Positions 12,128 through 23,880 are shown, counted from the first letter of the stretch. The stretch is DNA of 64,000 nucleotides from Sphaerolaimus hirsutus (GCA_964036195.1 OZ038456.1:1426001-1490000), one strand, 5' to 3'. Notes: a model not told the origin generated them from the letters alone. A program made the numbers and translations.

Positions 12128-15100
12128 ATGGAGCCGCAGCCATCTACCTCCCGTGAAATCGTTCCCGCGCCCGATAAAATACAGTGCAATGTCGAATATA
12201 AATCCAGAAGATTATCGCAAAATTATGAACGAAATCACATTTGGCGGCGAGCACATGAAATCAGAGGGAATTCATGGAAACAGACATTGACTATGTGCTT
12301 GAGCACTATTTTAAGTGTGACATTTCAATGCGCAGCTGCCAGTGATATGAAAGCCATGCACAGGCACAGGTTTGACAATTTTTTCAATTAATCTACCATA
12401 TTTCCTCGAATTAACCCCCCCCCAGAAACCCCCTCCCCCTCGAAATACCCCGCCTCCTCTAACTACCCCCCTCGGTTACTTAAAAACATATTCTTTATTG
12501 TGACTTGCACAAAAATTTCTGACGAATTAATACCCCCCCTCGTTTAACCGCCACAGAATTTGAACTATGAAAAAAAACCCAGGGGGTATTTCGAGGAAAT
12601 ACGGTAGTCTATTGAATTTGATTAAAAGTGTCTGGGCTGGGGAAAGTGTACACGACCAGGAAGTTTCGAAATGTGGGAAAATGATACCCTCCTCCGAGAT
12701 ACATCCTTCCGAAATGAGTGTAAAGAGAGTTAAATGCTTATAAATATATTAATTGTTCAAAACATCATCGCTTACAACCTGTCATAACCATAGCATAATA
12801 ACATGTCTGTTATTGTTAGATTTTTCTACGTCTGACTACCTATGTTTTGAACAATTAATAAAAATGGAATTTCATAAAAATTCTGACAAAATAGCACCCC
12901 CACAAGATTAAGGTTTTTAAAGATCAGGATTAAATTTTACTGTTGAGTAAAATACATGTTCCCTGGAGTTTTGAGGATTTTTCCCTTAATTTTCACTAAT
13001 CATCACTAATTTTCAACCTTTTTGCTCATTTTTCACCTGCAAATTCACTAGTTCATGTAATTTTCTGTCTTATTTAAGATATTGTGTCTGTGCCTTTGCC
13101 GACACGTGTGCTTAAATACCCTTTTTGCTATTTTCCCCAACTTTAAGCAAGTAATTTTTTCTCTGAAATACGTTTTTCTGCACACGGGTACTTTCAAAAA
13201 GTATACGTAAAACGTACTTTAGCAAGGTAAGCAAGTACAGGTACTTGTTTCGGTGGGAACATAAACATATCTACTCAGTACCCAAGTACCTAATAGTGAT
13301 GGAATGGCGCCATGGCGCTGGCGCCATTTAAAGGCGCCAAAGGGCGCCGCGCCCTGGCGCCATTGCGCTAGGCACCCTTTTTCCTGGCACTTTTCCATCA
13401 CTAGTACCTACACGTATTTTCCGAGTAAACGTAAATACGCTTCAACAACCATCTCAGACATTCCCAGCAACGAAACCCCGACCACCAGCTGCCATTCACC
13501 GACCATTTAACCTGCTCAGAACCAGACGACCTGTCAGACCAAATTTATGACCTGGTACAACACTCTGCCAACCACAATGGAAGACATCCAGCAATTGGAA
13601 AAGAAATCCATAAACTCGTCTGAAAGTGGGGAGGGTGGACAGTGGTCAGTTTACTGCGCGTCGGAGCCGAGCAGGGGGGTTAACGCGCTGGCGAATGATA
13701 GGGCGCTGTGCCCCTGGCAGTGGGTGTGAGTGGGGGGGGGGGCATTTTGGACAATTTTGAGGGGGTTTAGTTTGGTAAATACTGTACGTGCTCGAATAAG
13801 ACCCCAGGGGAGTTATTATTTCGTCAGAAGTTTTTTAGGGGAGTTATTCAAGGGGGGTGTTATTCGAGGGGGTAGTTGATTTTCCCTCACCTCGACAACA
13901 GGGGGGGAGTTATTCGAGGGGGTATTATTCGAGGGGAACTTATCCGAAAAAATACGGTACTAGCTGAAGGGCACGAGAAAAATGACGTCATGATGATGTG
14001 GGAAATGTCATAACTTTGGCACCAGTTGCGAATTGTACCGACGCACTTTTATGTTTCATTTCAAAACACTTTAGACTGTCTACCGTATTTCCTCGAAATA
14101 CCACCTGGGGGTCATTGTTTCAGAGTAAGAATTTTGAGGGGGGTTAACGAGGGGGTATTTCGAAGGGTGGGGGCTTATATTTCGTCATAAATTTTTTGAA
14201 ATTTCAGTACTAAATTGTCGTCTGTAACGTACGCAGACGTAGAAAAATGCAACAATAACCACTATATATAAGAGTCTATTGACGTTCTCTGTACACTCAA
14301 TTTGGGGGGGGGGTATTTCGAGGGGGGTGGCTAATACATTCATAGTGGCCATTTTGAGGGGGGTATTTCGAGAAAATACGGTATTGGCAGGTTTAGTGAT
14401 CTTTTTGTGTCGATTGTGTGCGGATTGTATATACCTAATTTCTGAAATCTATTTCTATTACAACTCTCTAACACCATTCTCAGTGTGAACCGGGACGAAA
14501 ATCGAAGGCCAAAATTGATATCAGAAGCTCGTTGCCTTTGCGACCGGCCGCGGCCGTCCGGTTCAGTCGATGCTTTATGCCAGCCCATTTTTCGGTCAGT
14601 TTTCCATTCGATTCCTTTCATTTTTCGCCAAGAAAAATCGTGAAAATAAATTTGAAAATTAGGAAAAGTAGTGATGGAATGGCGCCATGGCATTGGCGCC
14701 ATTTGAGGGCGCCAAAGAGCAAAGCGTCATGGCATGGCGCCATTTGCGCTTTGCGCCATTTTTTCTGGCGTTTTTCATTCGCTAGCCCATTGCCATCGGT
14801 CGCCAGCGCCAGTTCCATCACATGACACCACCAATCCCATAACTACCCACTGACTAGTGATGGAAAAGCGCCATGGCCTGGCGCTGGGGCGCTAGCGCCA
14901 AAGCAAAAAGCGCCACGGTGCTGTATTACTTTGACGCCATTGACGCTTGGCGCTAATTTTGCGTGGCGCCAATAACAAAACGCCTGGCGCTGGCGCTGGC
15001 GCGCTAGCGCCAAAGCAAAAAGCGCCATGGCGCTTTTGGCGCTTGGCGCCATATTGCTCTGGCTCACTGGTGCTTGGCGCTGGCGTTCGAAAAAGCGCCA

Positions 15101-15342
15101 GGGCACTTTTGGCGCTTGGCGCCAAAGTACTGGCGCTTTTTCCATCACTACCACTGCCCACTGCCAACAGCCACCACCCTGACAGGTCTACAGCGATCCT
15201 GTACCGGGCTGGCTGCTCGCCAGCAACCGGCCAGTGGCAGTACGAGCGCGGCAGACTGCCCATTGCTGTGGGCTGCCACGCAGTTGCCAGCATGAGACGG
15301 ACTGCGGACAGCGTCGCTGCGCATCTGAGAAGCAGGGCCTAG
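12128..15342 (+). CDS. IL17: Interleukin-17-like secreted cytokine, five putative coding segments
   Basis: Segments are 12128-12369, 13458-about 13602 or 13617, 13643-13725, 14484-14594 and 15186-15342 (TAG). The last three are linked by GTGAGT and GTCAGT donors, AG acceptors and matching phases. They spell the IL-17 core: RALCPWQWVV, NRDENRRPKLISEARCLC, LCQPIFRSTAILYRAGC, then QWQYERGRLPIAVGC. This follows the family pattern CPW, D..R.P..L.EA.C.C, VL.R.GC and (A/V)VGC. The usual GCxC end is GCHA here, losing one canonical cysteine. The hydrophobic run TMCLSTILSVTFQCAAA in the first segment could be a signal sequence. Between segments two and three the frame must move by +1; a 40-nt GA-AG or 25-nt GT-AG intron would do it, and a sequencing error is the alternative. 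Family call strong; N-terminal half tentative. Confidence 0.75.
13294..13403. mobile_element. hAT-like MITE, GGCGCC family
   Basis: Tips TAGTGATGGAA and TTTTCCATCACTA are flanked by GTACCTAA (13286-13293) and GTACCTAC (13404-13411). It is inserted in a diverged ACGTTT-family element (about 13158-13450) whose right end CTTCAACAAC abuts the acceptor of the second IL-17 segment. Confidence 0.8.
14083..14381. mobile_element. TA-flanked MITE, CCGTATTTCC tips, in IL-17 intron
   Basis: CCGTATTTCCTCGAAATACC at the left and its inverse at the right are flanked by TA. It lies in the intron between 13725 and 14484, which also holds a related CTCGAATAAGACCCC element at about 13775-13960. Confidence 0.75.
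14855..15150. mobile_element. hAT-like MITE, GGCGCC/GCGCTT family, in IL-17 intron
   Basis: Tips TAGTGATGGAAAAGCGCC and GGCGCTTTTTCCATCACTA are bounded by CCACTGAC (14847-14854) and CCACTGCC (15151-15158). A related element occupies about 14669-14824 just upstream. Together they account for most of the intron before the last IL-17 exon. Confidence 0.85.
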
Positions 15343-15386
15343 GCTCTGTGGACAACTGGGTGTCTACTGGCTGCCGTGTCTATTCA

Positions 15387-15530
15387 GGACCCTGTAAAGT
15401 GTCAAGTGTCATGTCAAGTGTCAAGAGTCATGGAAAATGCCCTGGAAAATTGTTTGCCTGGAATACACTTGACTTTAGACACTTTGCATGACATTTGATT
15501 TTTACAGGGTCTGGGACTGCCCCCTGGTAG
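15387..15530. mobile_element. MITE, CAGACCCTGTAAA tip family
   Basis: AGGACCCTGTAAAGTGTCAA at the left and TTTACAGGGTCTGGGACTGC at the right are imperfect inverted repeats. The interior has AAGTGTCA/TGACATTT words. It lies just downstream of the IL-17 stop codon. The same family forms an entire intron at 31484. Confidence 0.7.
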
Positions 15531-15621
15531 CCATGTCAATTCAGATTTTAGTTAATGCGTCGGCTCGGCGTTACAATTTGCAAACGCACATGCTGCACTG
15601 TGAAAAAGGAGTTAACATATT

Positions 15622-15872
15622 GTGCCTACACACACTAGTTTTCACCGTGACTTCGTCTGAAAACTGAAATTTTTTCAAATACAAATTAATGAACACGGTT
15701 GAATGATTTTATTTAATTTTAATTGGAATTTAAATTAATGAAAGTTAAATTTTAATTTTTTTTAAACTAAAACACATATAGCATACAAAAAGAGTATGCT
15801 GGATGTGGCCATGTGGCCATTTCAGTTTTCACATCAGTCACGGTGAAAACTAGTGTGTGTAGGGCCAATGGT
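15622..15872. mobile_element. MITE, ACACACACTAGTTTTCACC tip
   Basis: Inverted ends read CCTACACACACTAGTTTTCA and its complement near GAAAACTAGTGTGTGTAGG, around an AT-rich centre. A close copy lies at about 39890-40140. Tip motif CACACTAG is shared with elements whose inner ends differ (GTTGACA or GTTTACTGCC types). Confidence 0.7.
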
Positions 15873-16244
15873 ACATCGTCATTTGGTACATTATTTTAAC
15901 ATCATCTAAAATCTGAAAGGAGACCGGCCGGCCCGGGCCCAGTAGACACCCAATTTCATTGTCAACTAGTGTGTGTTGGCCACTTTGCTCTATATAATGG
16001 CTTGATTCAGTTGAACTTGCGGCTATTTAAAGTTCTGTCATGTAAAATTTAATTTCCTGTGGATTGTTTGTGGGAGAATGACTGAACTGAACAGAAAGTT
16101 TACGTCACTGTAAGTTGTCATTTCTGTGAGGAGCCAGTAAAGTTGTCCATTGTGTTTGGAGATAAGCGAAAAAAATTAGTAATTTATTTTCGTTAAATAC
16201 TTTCTAAAATTGCATAGGTACCTTTTTTACATACTCACTAACAG

Positions 16245-16690
16245 GACCATAAAGCGGGAATTAGAGCTCAGCGTCGATTCGACGTGAAATGATGACGTGA
16301 AATTAATTACACGAGTGTGGATCATGCTACGGGTCTACAATTTTCTAAGGATAATATATGAATCAATACCTTAATCGTGTCCAATACTGAGTGTTATCAG
16401 CCACAACTAGAGCGAATTGAAAAATTCAATTTTTATCATTTCACGTCATCATCATTTCACGTCACAGTGTCAGGGAACAACTTGACATTTCACGTCAGAC
16501 TGCTGCTTGCAATAGTCTGACGTGAAATGTCAAGTTGTTCCCTGACACTGTGACGTGAAATGATGATGACGTGAAATGATAAAAATTGAATTGCATGATC
16601 CACACTCGTGTAATTAATTTCACGACGTCATTTCACGTCGTCATTTCACGTCGAATAGACGCTGAGCTCTAATTCCGGCCTAACAAATTA
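16245..16690. mobile_element. Palindromic element with ACGTGAAATGATG repeats
   Basis: The ends GCGGGAATTAGAGCTCAGCG and CGCTGAGCTCTAATTCCGGC are inverted. The two arms repeat ACGTGAAATGATGACGTGAA and meet in a tight hairpin around 16480-16520. No ORF of interest is visible inside. Confidence 0.65.
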
Positions 16691-17583
16691 GGTGCATTAA
16701 GATTTATTTATTTTCAGCCATTCTCTCACCCACAATTTTATGATAAGTTTATTTTACTCGGTACAAATTGGCAGCAACTTTTACTTAACAGTAACTCTTT
16801 CTGATGTTTGGTTTGTTTTGAATAATGCGTACTTATACTCGACGGACCGCACGCTATGCATTTTTGTGAAGGAAACACTCCATCATGACGTCATCGTTGA
16901 TAAATAAAAATTGTTCAACAAAAAAGAAAGAAAGACGTTTCAGGAAAAACATTCGTTGCTTGCAGGTGACTCCGCCTTTTTTGAATATTTTTCTTTTTAG
17001 TGTGTAGTGCGTACATAAGTATCCCGCTCGCGCGTAGTCGACCAAGACATAAGTAATTTAGGACGCATACATTGCGGTCCGCCGAGTATACCTGAATATT
17101 TACGTATGTAAATATGTATTTATACTCTTCTATTCTACTCTAATCTATAGTCTGATGAATTTCAACTAAACTTTAGCCCGAAATATTAGGTAGTTTGCTT
17201 GAAACTTTTAATTCCAGCATGGAAGTTCACAACAAAATAAATACAATGAACTTTTCTAGATACTCACGGCAGCAGTTACATCGCTAGTATTTACGTTATA
17301 ATAATTGATTTATAGGTCTGCGTCCATTTTATTACTTTTTTAATGTGCCGTTTGGTAAACATACATATTTTGGTATTGACTCGAATACCCCCCCCCCAAA
17401 CCCATCTTTGCACTTCTCTGTGCTTTCTTATAGATTTTAGTGGATATATATTGACAGCCTATCGGAGTAAGGATGGGATATTCGAGGGGGGGTATTCAGG
17501 GGGGTTGTTCGAAGTCGTATATTATGGTCAAGTTTATTTCATGAAATTACACATTTTCTTCCTATTTTCATCTTTGTGCTGAG

Positions 17584-20500
17584 AATTTAAATTTTATAAA
17601 TATTGCTATCGCATTCACAAGAGCAGAACTTCGGTCTCCAATGGCCTTTGGCTATTTCTCTTTTTATAATTGCGCATTATTATCATCGATAATGGCATTT
17701 TATAACAGATTGGAAGTTTTGTGACTTTCCGCAGGTTGAATTGTTCATTGCCAAATTTATAATTTCCAATATTGATCAGCACTACCCGCGTGTGTGCAAT
17801 AAATGCAAATTTCTAGAGTTGTTTGTTGACAACGTTCCCGAAGCGAAACAAACTGTAAATATGAATAAACGTGCAAATGATTTAACCGTAAAATTCAATA
17901 ATAAATATTTGGATACCAGATGGAAACGGCTTACGTACCCTATCCCCCCATGGACTTCTTACCCCCTGGGTTGATATAGCCCTCGAGGACTACATCAGCC
18001 CAATGACTACTTCGACCCGACTTTTATAAATTGGGATGATGTAGTCCTCCATACAAAATATATAATTACACTTTTGGGGCATCTGTTGGGCCATGGGAAT
18101 GTGTTTGATATTTCCTTTTATTTATTGCGATGCAAGAACACTGCTTGCATCAGATCAAAAATATTTATTGACGCGTGGATAATATTGGCGTGCCACGCGT
18201 CAATAAATATTTTTGATCTGATGCAAGCAGTGTTCTTGCATCACAATTAGTGATGGAATGGCGCCATGGCGCTAGCGCCCTAAAATGGTATCGTACGTTA
18301 CACCTCTATAAATGCTTCTGTAATGATATACAGACTGAAATATGGGATTTTTTTGTTGGCGCCATTTTGGCGCCTGGCACCATTGTTTCTGGCGCTCTTT
18401 GGCGCCCGGCGCCATTTTTTCAGATGGCGCCGTGGCGTCATAGGCGCCTGGCGTCATTTTCTCTGGCGCCCTGTGGCGCCCGGCGCCAATTTTTGGAATG
18501 GCGCCATGGCGCCATTGGCGCCATTTTTCCTGGCGCTTTTCCATTACTAATCACTATAAATAAGAGGAAATATCAAACACATTCCCATCAACAGATGCCG
18601 GGTCAACAATAGGTCAATGGGTAAATTAAAAGCAAGGCCGGGCCGCGTGCCGCGGGTCAATGTAACGCAAGGCCGCGTGCCGCGGGTCACTGTAACACAC
18701 ACAGTAGGTAATATATGTATAATGGGTTGATATAGTCCTCATACAAAAAGGGCTGTCGGCCGATATAGTCCTCGAGGACTATATCATCCCCCGGGGTAAG
18801 AAGTCCATCGGGGGATAAATCCCGGTAATCGATGGAAACCACAGACAGAACAAATAGAAAAAATATGGCGCGTGCGTGCAGATGATAGCTGTCCGTCCAA
18901 TGTACATTTGTCCACAGTTGTTCAAACGTATTTACGTTTATTCGATAAATACGTATACTCGAGTACTGCGTAAATACGTTTACGTTTCCTCCCGATAAAA
19001 ATACCGGCATTTTTTACGCACTTACTCGCGTACTTCTTGAGAGTACGCGAGTGCCGTAAACGTATTTAGACGGGACATAAGGTGACATTTTGACTGACAG
19101 AGAGAGACAAAAATAGGACATTTTCCTAACAAATAATCGGGAGAGAAAGACACGACTTTGATTTATTCTAGAATAAAAATTTACAAAATTTCAGACTTCT
19201 ACTTTTTATGTGAGAAAAGATACTAACTTTCACGTCTTCTGTCAGGAAAAATACTCATTTTAACGTATTCTGTGAGAAAAATACTCAGTTTTCCCAGAAA
19301 AAAAAGTATTTTACTCACGTTTTACGCAGTGTAAAACAAAAAAGTTTTTACTTTACGTTTTCTGTACTCAGTGGTGAGTAAAAAATAAATACTTTACGTT
19401 TACTTTCAAAAAAGTTGAGTACCTTTAACAACTTGCATTTGTCCAGCCGCTGAGACACTCGCTTCAGATGGGCATGGAGTTGATTTGTGACGGAAGTTGC
19501 TCACTGTTCCCATGGGGGATCTTCAATTGCATGGCACGGCGGCAAAATTTGCTGATGTTCGGGGACAAACGTATATTCTGTCAAGTGACATATTTCAGAG
19601 AATGTCTCAAAGCAACTGTGCAACTTGACAGGTGAAGGCACGGAGGGTCTAAAGCAGAGTTGTTAAAATACTGGTATTTTTGGTAAGTGTAAGTGTAAAT
19701 ACACTTTCCAACTTTTAATTATGGATACCAAAAGTGTAAGGTATTTTTTTAATACCCAGGAAAGTGTAAAAAAAGTGTAAGTGTAAAAAAAATTTTTAGA
19801 ACGAGCTCCCACTATTGAGCATTAGAAAATACCACTGTTTTCACCTTTAGATCAATTTACCTATAATTTTTATTCATTATTTCACATTTTACTGCCAATT
19901 ATGAAACATTTCAGACTGTAACAAATTGAGTGGTATGAAGTTGCCTAATAATGGCACTTTTTCAGTGTTGATATTTTACTTATTAAGCAATGTGATACAC
20001 ACTGTTTAAATGCAAGAATGTACATGCAGCAAATATCAATACAAAAGCCAGTCGACTTTGTATCCAGCTGGTGAATTTCAATTGATCTTGTCCTTTTTAC
20101 AAAAGTATGATGAAACTGTAGAATACCATGAGTACTGTTCAAAGGTCAGAGATAGTGCTAGTTTGCACATTTGCCATATTTTCTACATTCAATGCATAAC
20201 TGGATATGTGCACTGTGCAGTTATTTTTTGTACATGAACCAGTTTTATGCTTTCTCAAAAGCATAAGACAGGGTCATCTGAAAGAAAAAAATACACTTTC
20301 TGTACCCGGGTATTTTGCCCAGGAAAGTGTCAAAAAGTGTATGGGTATTTTATGAAAGTGTAAGTGTAAGTGTAAATATAAATACCCATTTACCCGGGTA
20401 TTTTGGGTAAGTGTGAATACACTGTCATAACTCTGGTCTAAAGTGCCCAATTTTTTAAAAGTAAACGTAAATGTACCTAGGTATTTACTTGTATATAATG

Positions 20501-21656
20501 AATCATTATTTAATATTAAACCCTGAAAACTAAGTATATATACCTACACGAAAAGTGGCCAAGTTTTATGCCCCTGTTGATTTTTCTGAAATATTTTTTT
20601 TTGCGCTCGTGCTCGCGTACTTTCAAAAAGTCAATATGCACGGAGATACTTATTTGGAGGAAACGTAAATGTATTTACAGAGTACTCGAAATGTATATTT
20701 TTCGAGTAAATGTAAATATGGTTTAACAACTGTGTGATCAGTGTTTGCATTTAACAAGGTAAGCAGTATACAAGAGCCTTTGGACTTACGAATGGATACT
20801 TATGGCCCAAATAGTTATGTCCCAGTTTTGGGGACATATTCCACATTGTTTTGGGGACAGTTAGGGCATGAATGAGAACAAATGAGGGAATAACCCTAAC
20901 TGTCCGGAATATGTCCCCAAAAGTGGGACATAACTTTTTGGGCCATAAGTATCCATTTGTAAGTCCAAAGGCACTTGTACACTGCTAAGGTACGATATCG
21001 GCCCCTGCAGTGCACTGTGTGTGCAAAATGCCATTTGCAAATTTGTCACCAATGCAACTGCGGTTAGATAGACTCGATTGCATGCAGATTTTGTTACCCG
21101 CTTGACTGCAGAGATGGCACGCAGACATAAAAATATTGAATTTTTCATTTTTTTACCATGACCAGGAATTTCTGGTCGAAAATGCATGTGTAATGCCAGT
21201 CAAAATATTATTGAATCAATCATAGAGTCGATCAACTTCATCAGTGTACCAGTTGATTGAACATAGATTGAACTTATTGTAAGTTTAATCAAAAGTGTAG
21301 TAGTTGATGACTGAAATGTGTCAACAGCTTCCAAAGCATGAAGTTCAAATCAGATCAAATCTCGAGGAGTAATACGGCACGTGAAAAGGCTGGACACGTT
21401 TTTCAGTGGTCTAGAAACAAATAATTCGGATACAGCAGTTTTTTGATAAATCGATCTCCATATACCTATACCAATAAAAATTGGGTAATTCGAAAAAGTA
21501 AAGACTATTTTTTAACAACTTGGAAATTCGAAAACACTTTTTTTTTTAAACTTACTCAAAGTGTTTGCCATCGCTAATGCGCGCCGCAGTGACTCCGATT
21601 GTGTGCTGAGACTTTTTGTGTCGACCATATCCAACAATTCCCATTCCACAAGTTAG
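17584..21656 (+). CDS. Unknown protein, five linked exons, 5' end not found
   Basis: Exons 17584-17694, 17735-17887, 18845-18871, 19447-19631 and 21590-21656 join in frame to 180 residues and TAG. Acceptors are good (CTTTGTGCTGAG, CTTTCCGCAG, TTTGTCCAG, GCGCCGCAG); the first intron would be a 40-nt GC-AG intron and the third exon is only 27 nt. Landmarks are RVCNKCKFLELF, MGMELICDGSCSLFPWGIFNC, a CQVTYFREC segment and the C-terminus DCVLRLFVSTISNNSHSTS. No family is recognised. Introns two and three reduce to 45 and 44 nt when their transposons (17931-18831 and 18915-19435) are removed. That supports the boundaries and suggests MITEs enlarged tiny introns. Upstream exons must exist, since the first visible exon has no convincing start. 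The alternative is a gene broken by insertions. Confidence 0.5.
17931..18831. mobile_element. Inverted-repeat element with 9-bp duplication, containing a nested GGCGCC MITE
   Basis: GATGGAAAC stands on both sides (about 17922-17930 and 18832-18840). The ends CCATGGACTTCTTACCCC and GGGGTAAGAAGTCCATCG are inverted, with GTCCTCGAGGACTA words inside. A GGCGCC hAT-like MITE is nested at 18248-18549 with its own ATCACAAT/ATCACTAT duplication. A 9-bp duplication suggests a Mutator-like origin. Confidence 0.7.
18248..18549. mobile_element. hAT-like MITE, GGCGCC family, nested
   Basis: Tips TAGTGATGGAATGGCGCC and GCGCTTTTCCATTACTA are flanked by ATCACAAT and ATCACTAT. It sits inside the 17931-18831 element, so it is the younger insertion. 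Confidence 0.8.
18915..19435. mobile_element. ACGTTT-family hAT-like MITE in an intron
   Basis: Tips CAGTTGTTCAAACG and CTTTAACAACTTG surround GTATTTACG and ACGTTTAC words. CATTTGTCCA flanks both sides, 8-10 bp depending on where the tip is placed. The right-hand duplicate supplies the TTTGTCCAG acceptor of the exon at 19447. Confidence 0.7.
19655..20435. mobile_element. hAT-like MITE, ACACTT subfamily, inverse copy of 6278-7062
   Basis: Tips CAGAGTTGTT and ATAACTCTG are bounded by perfect GTCTAAAG duplications (19647-19654 and 20436-20443). The central region is nearly identical to 6278-7062 on the other strand, with only scattered differences, implying recent activity. Confidence 0.88.
20757..20995. 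mobile_element. Small MITE, AGCCTTTGGACTTAC inverted ends
   Basis: ACAAGAGCCTTTGGACTTAC at the left and GTAAGTCCAAAGGCACTTGT at the right are inverted, as are the inner TATGTCCC and GGGACATA words. Flanking AAGGTA-like bases (AAGGTAAG and TAAGGTAC) may be a degraded duplication. Confidence 0.55.
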
Positions 21657-22111
21657 CGTGATATAACGTCAATCGTCGATTGATTCCCCCCCTCCCCTTT
21701 AAATGGTTCCCCTTAGAACCAGGAAAAAATGTCTGATTAAGGAAAGTTGAGGAAAAATTATTCCTCTGAAAATGACACTTTAGTTTAAATTTCATCAAAA
21801 AACGTGTGTTTGTTTGTCCCAGTTGAAAAATCTGGACGTCCGAAATTTTACATGTTAAAAAAGGTCCACGCCCTCGAAAACCACGCCCATGATAAACTGC
21901 AACCTTTGTAAAAGTGAAAGTAAATAGGTACTGCTGTATTTACTGATTTATGTAATCAGTAGTTGACTGAACTTACGTTCAATCTACTACTACACCTACC
22001 ACAATTCAGACAAATGCAGTGAAACAATAGAACGTTGTTTCTGTGGTGTGAACCTAGAACTTCCAGAAATGATGCAAACGCAATTATACCACTTTCCAAT
22101 GCACTCGGCAG

Positions 22112-22586
22112 CATAGTTGTTAAAACGTATTTACTTTTACTCAATAAATACGTATACCCGAGTACTGCGTAAATACGTTTACGTTTCCTCCCAAAAAGGT
22201 TCCTGTACTCGCTTTTACATATACTTTTTGACAGTACCCGAGTACAGAAAACGTATTTCAGATTTATATCAATGTTTTGCTGTCATAGAAAGGAAACATG
22301 GAGTAAATATGCTAAAAATCTGGGAAAATGGTCCAAAATGGGTATACCTATAAGCACACACCAAATTGCTTTAAAAATAGCAGAAAATTTGTGAAAATTG
22401 GAGATTTTGAGCAAAAATTGGGGTGGTATTTCTCAAAAATACTCAAAAGCGGCAAAAGTACGTTTACTCACGTTTACTCATGAGTAACAGTAAAAAATGA
22501 CTTTACGTTTTCTGTACTCAGGGGGTGAGTAAAAAATAAATACTTTACATTTATGTATATAGTGAAAAAAATTTATAACAACTCTG
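22112..22586. mobile_element. hAT-like MITE, ACGTTT family
   Basis: Tips CATAGTTGTTAAAACG and ATAACAACTCTG are bounded by perfect 8-bp duplications CTCGGCAG (22104-22111 and 22587-22594). The interior has TACGTTTAC words and an AT-rich centre. Confidence 0.8.
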
Positions 22587-23212
22587 CTCGGCAGCTGACC
22601 TTATTTACAAGACCACTAAACATTTATGCACATCATTTCAACTTATTGGCGCCGTGCCGTGGGGCCATTTTTCATTTATGTGCTTGTCGGCGTGTCAAGC
22701 TGCCAGCTGTTTTACTGTAGTTTTATGTATTTTACCAGTGATGGGGTCGCGCCATGGCGCTGGCGCTGGCGCCATTTTTTGTACTGCCTTTGGCGTTAGC
22801 GGATAATTTTGGATCGGTGCCAATCAGATGTGTTGAGTTCTTACAGTATTACGTTCCAGCAGGCTGCACTCGGAACAATTCAGCAGGGTCCAGCAAGTAG
22901 CAAAGTAAAGAGTAAAGTTAAGAATAAGTTTAAAGCTAAAGAGTAAAGGTTAAATACCTAGTAAATTTAAAATAGTGTAAAATGATGAATGGAAAGTTAA
23001 GTGTAAATAGTTATGTTTGGAGTAAATTGAAGAGTAAAGTACTTTGCCACTTGCGGAACTGGCCCCAGTTCATGCGGTAAATATGTGCATTTGCTACTGA
23101 TTGGGTGAATTCGTGTGAGGTTAAACAGCCGCCCAGCTCTGTGGAGACAAATGATCAGTTGTATAGCACTTCACTCACCGAAACTTAAAGGGGTGAAGGG
23201 CAAGGAAAATTC

Positions 23213-23434
23213 AAGGCACATCACAAAACACACTTCTGGTGCCAGTTCCGCAAATTGAGAAGTAAAATGGCAAATGCGAAGTGAATTGAGAAGAAAATTG
23301 GCAAAAGTGATGTGAAATGGCAAGTAAATTGCCAAAAGCGAAGTAAAAAAAGAAAAAGAAAATTCCCTTCGCTTTTGCCAATTTCCTTCTCAATGCACTT
23401 CTTACTTCTCAATTTGCACTGGAACTGGCCCCTC
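23213..23434. mobile_element. MITE, GCCAGTTCCGCAA tip family
   Basis: GGTGCCAGTTCCGCAAATTG at the left and a matching inverted TTGCACTGGAACTGGCCCC end enclose AAGTAAAATGGCAAATGCG-type words. Relatives lie at about 22890-23065, 30097-30312, 42755-43107 and 52443-52817, each with different inner words. Confidence 0.65.
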
Positions 23435-23465
23435 GACGTTTTCTCCTTGGCGCAAATTTAGCATA

Positions 23466-23880
23466 AGGCCGCGTTTACACGATTTTTTTGTGACGACTCA
23501 ACATCACTAAAAAGTTCAGTAAGTTGAGTAAAAAGGTGCCATATTCATGGGAAAAAATGGTTAACTGTATATTCGACCTAGGTGAATACGCATGTCAAAT
23601 TGCAGAATCGTGCTTTTAGCTTAGACCTACCTATATACGTTTGAAACAATTTTGCTGTTGTCGCTGGCTGTCGGAAGACTGTCCGACAACGGCAATTTTT
23701 TTTCAAACGTCTATAAGTCTAAGCTATAAACACGATTCTGCAATTTGACATGTATATTCGCCTAGGTTGAATGTACAATTGACCACTTTTTCTCATGAAT
23801 TTGGAACTTTTTTTACTCAATTTATTGAACTTTTTAGTGATGTTGAGTCGTCACAAAAAATCCGTGTAAACGCAGCCTAA
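23466..23880. mobile_element. Inverted-repeat element, GGCCGCGTTTACACG ends
   Basis: GGCCGCGTTTACACGATTTT and its inverse (ending CGTGTAAACGCAGCC) begin arms of over 100 bp. The centre is a second palindrome with CCGACAACGGCAA. It is nested in a larger GGCGCC-tipped element whose ends lie near 22733 and 23920. Confidence 0.7.

Noticed and set aside
12152-12298. Alternative frame in the first IL-17 segment (NPEDYRKIMNEITFGGEHMK)
   Set aside because: It looks protein-like but ends in TGA at once and has no donor in phase. The 12128 frame has a donor whose phase fits the next segment, though this choice remains uncertain.
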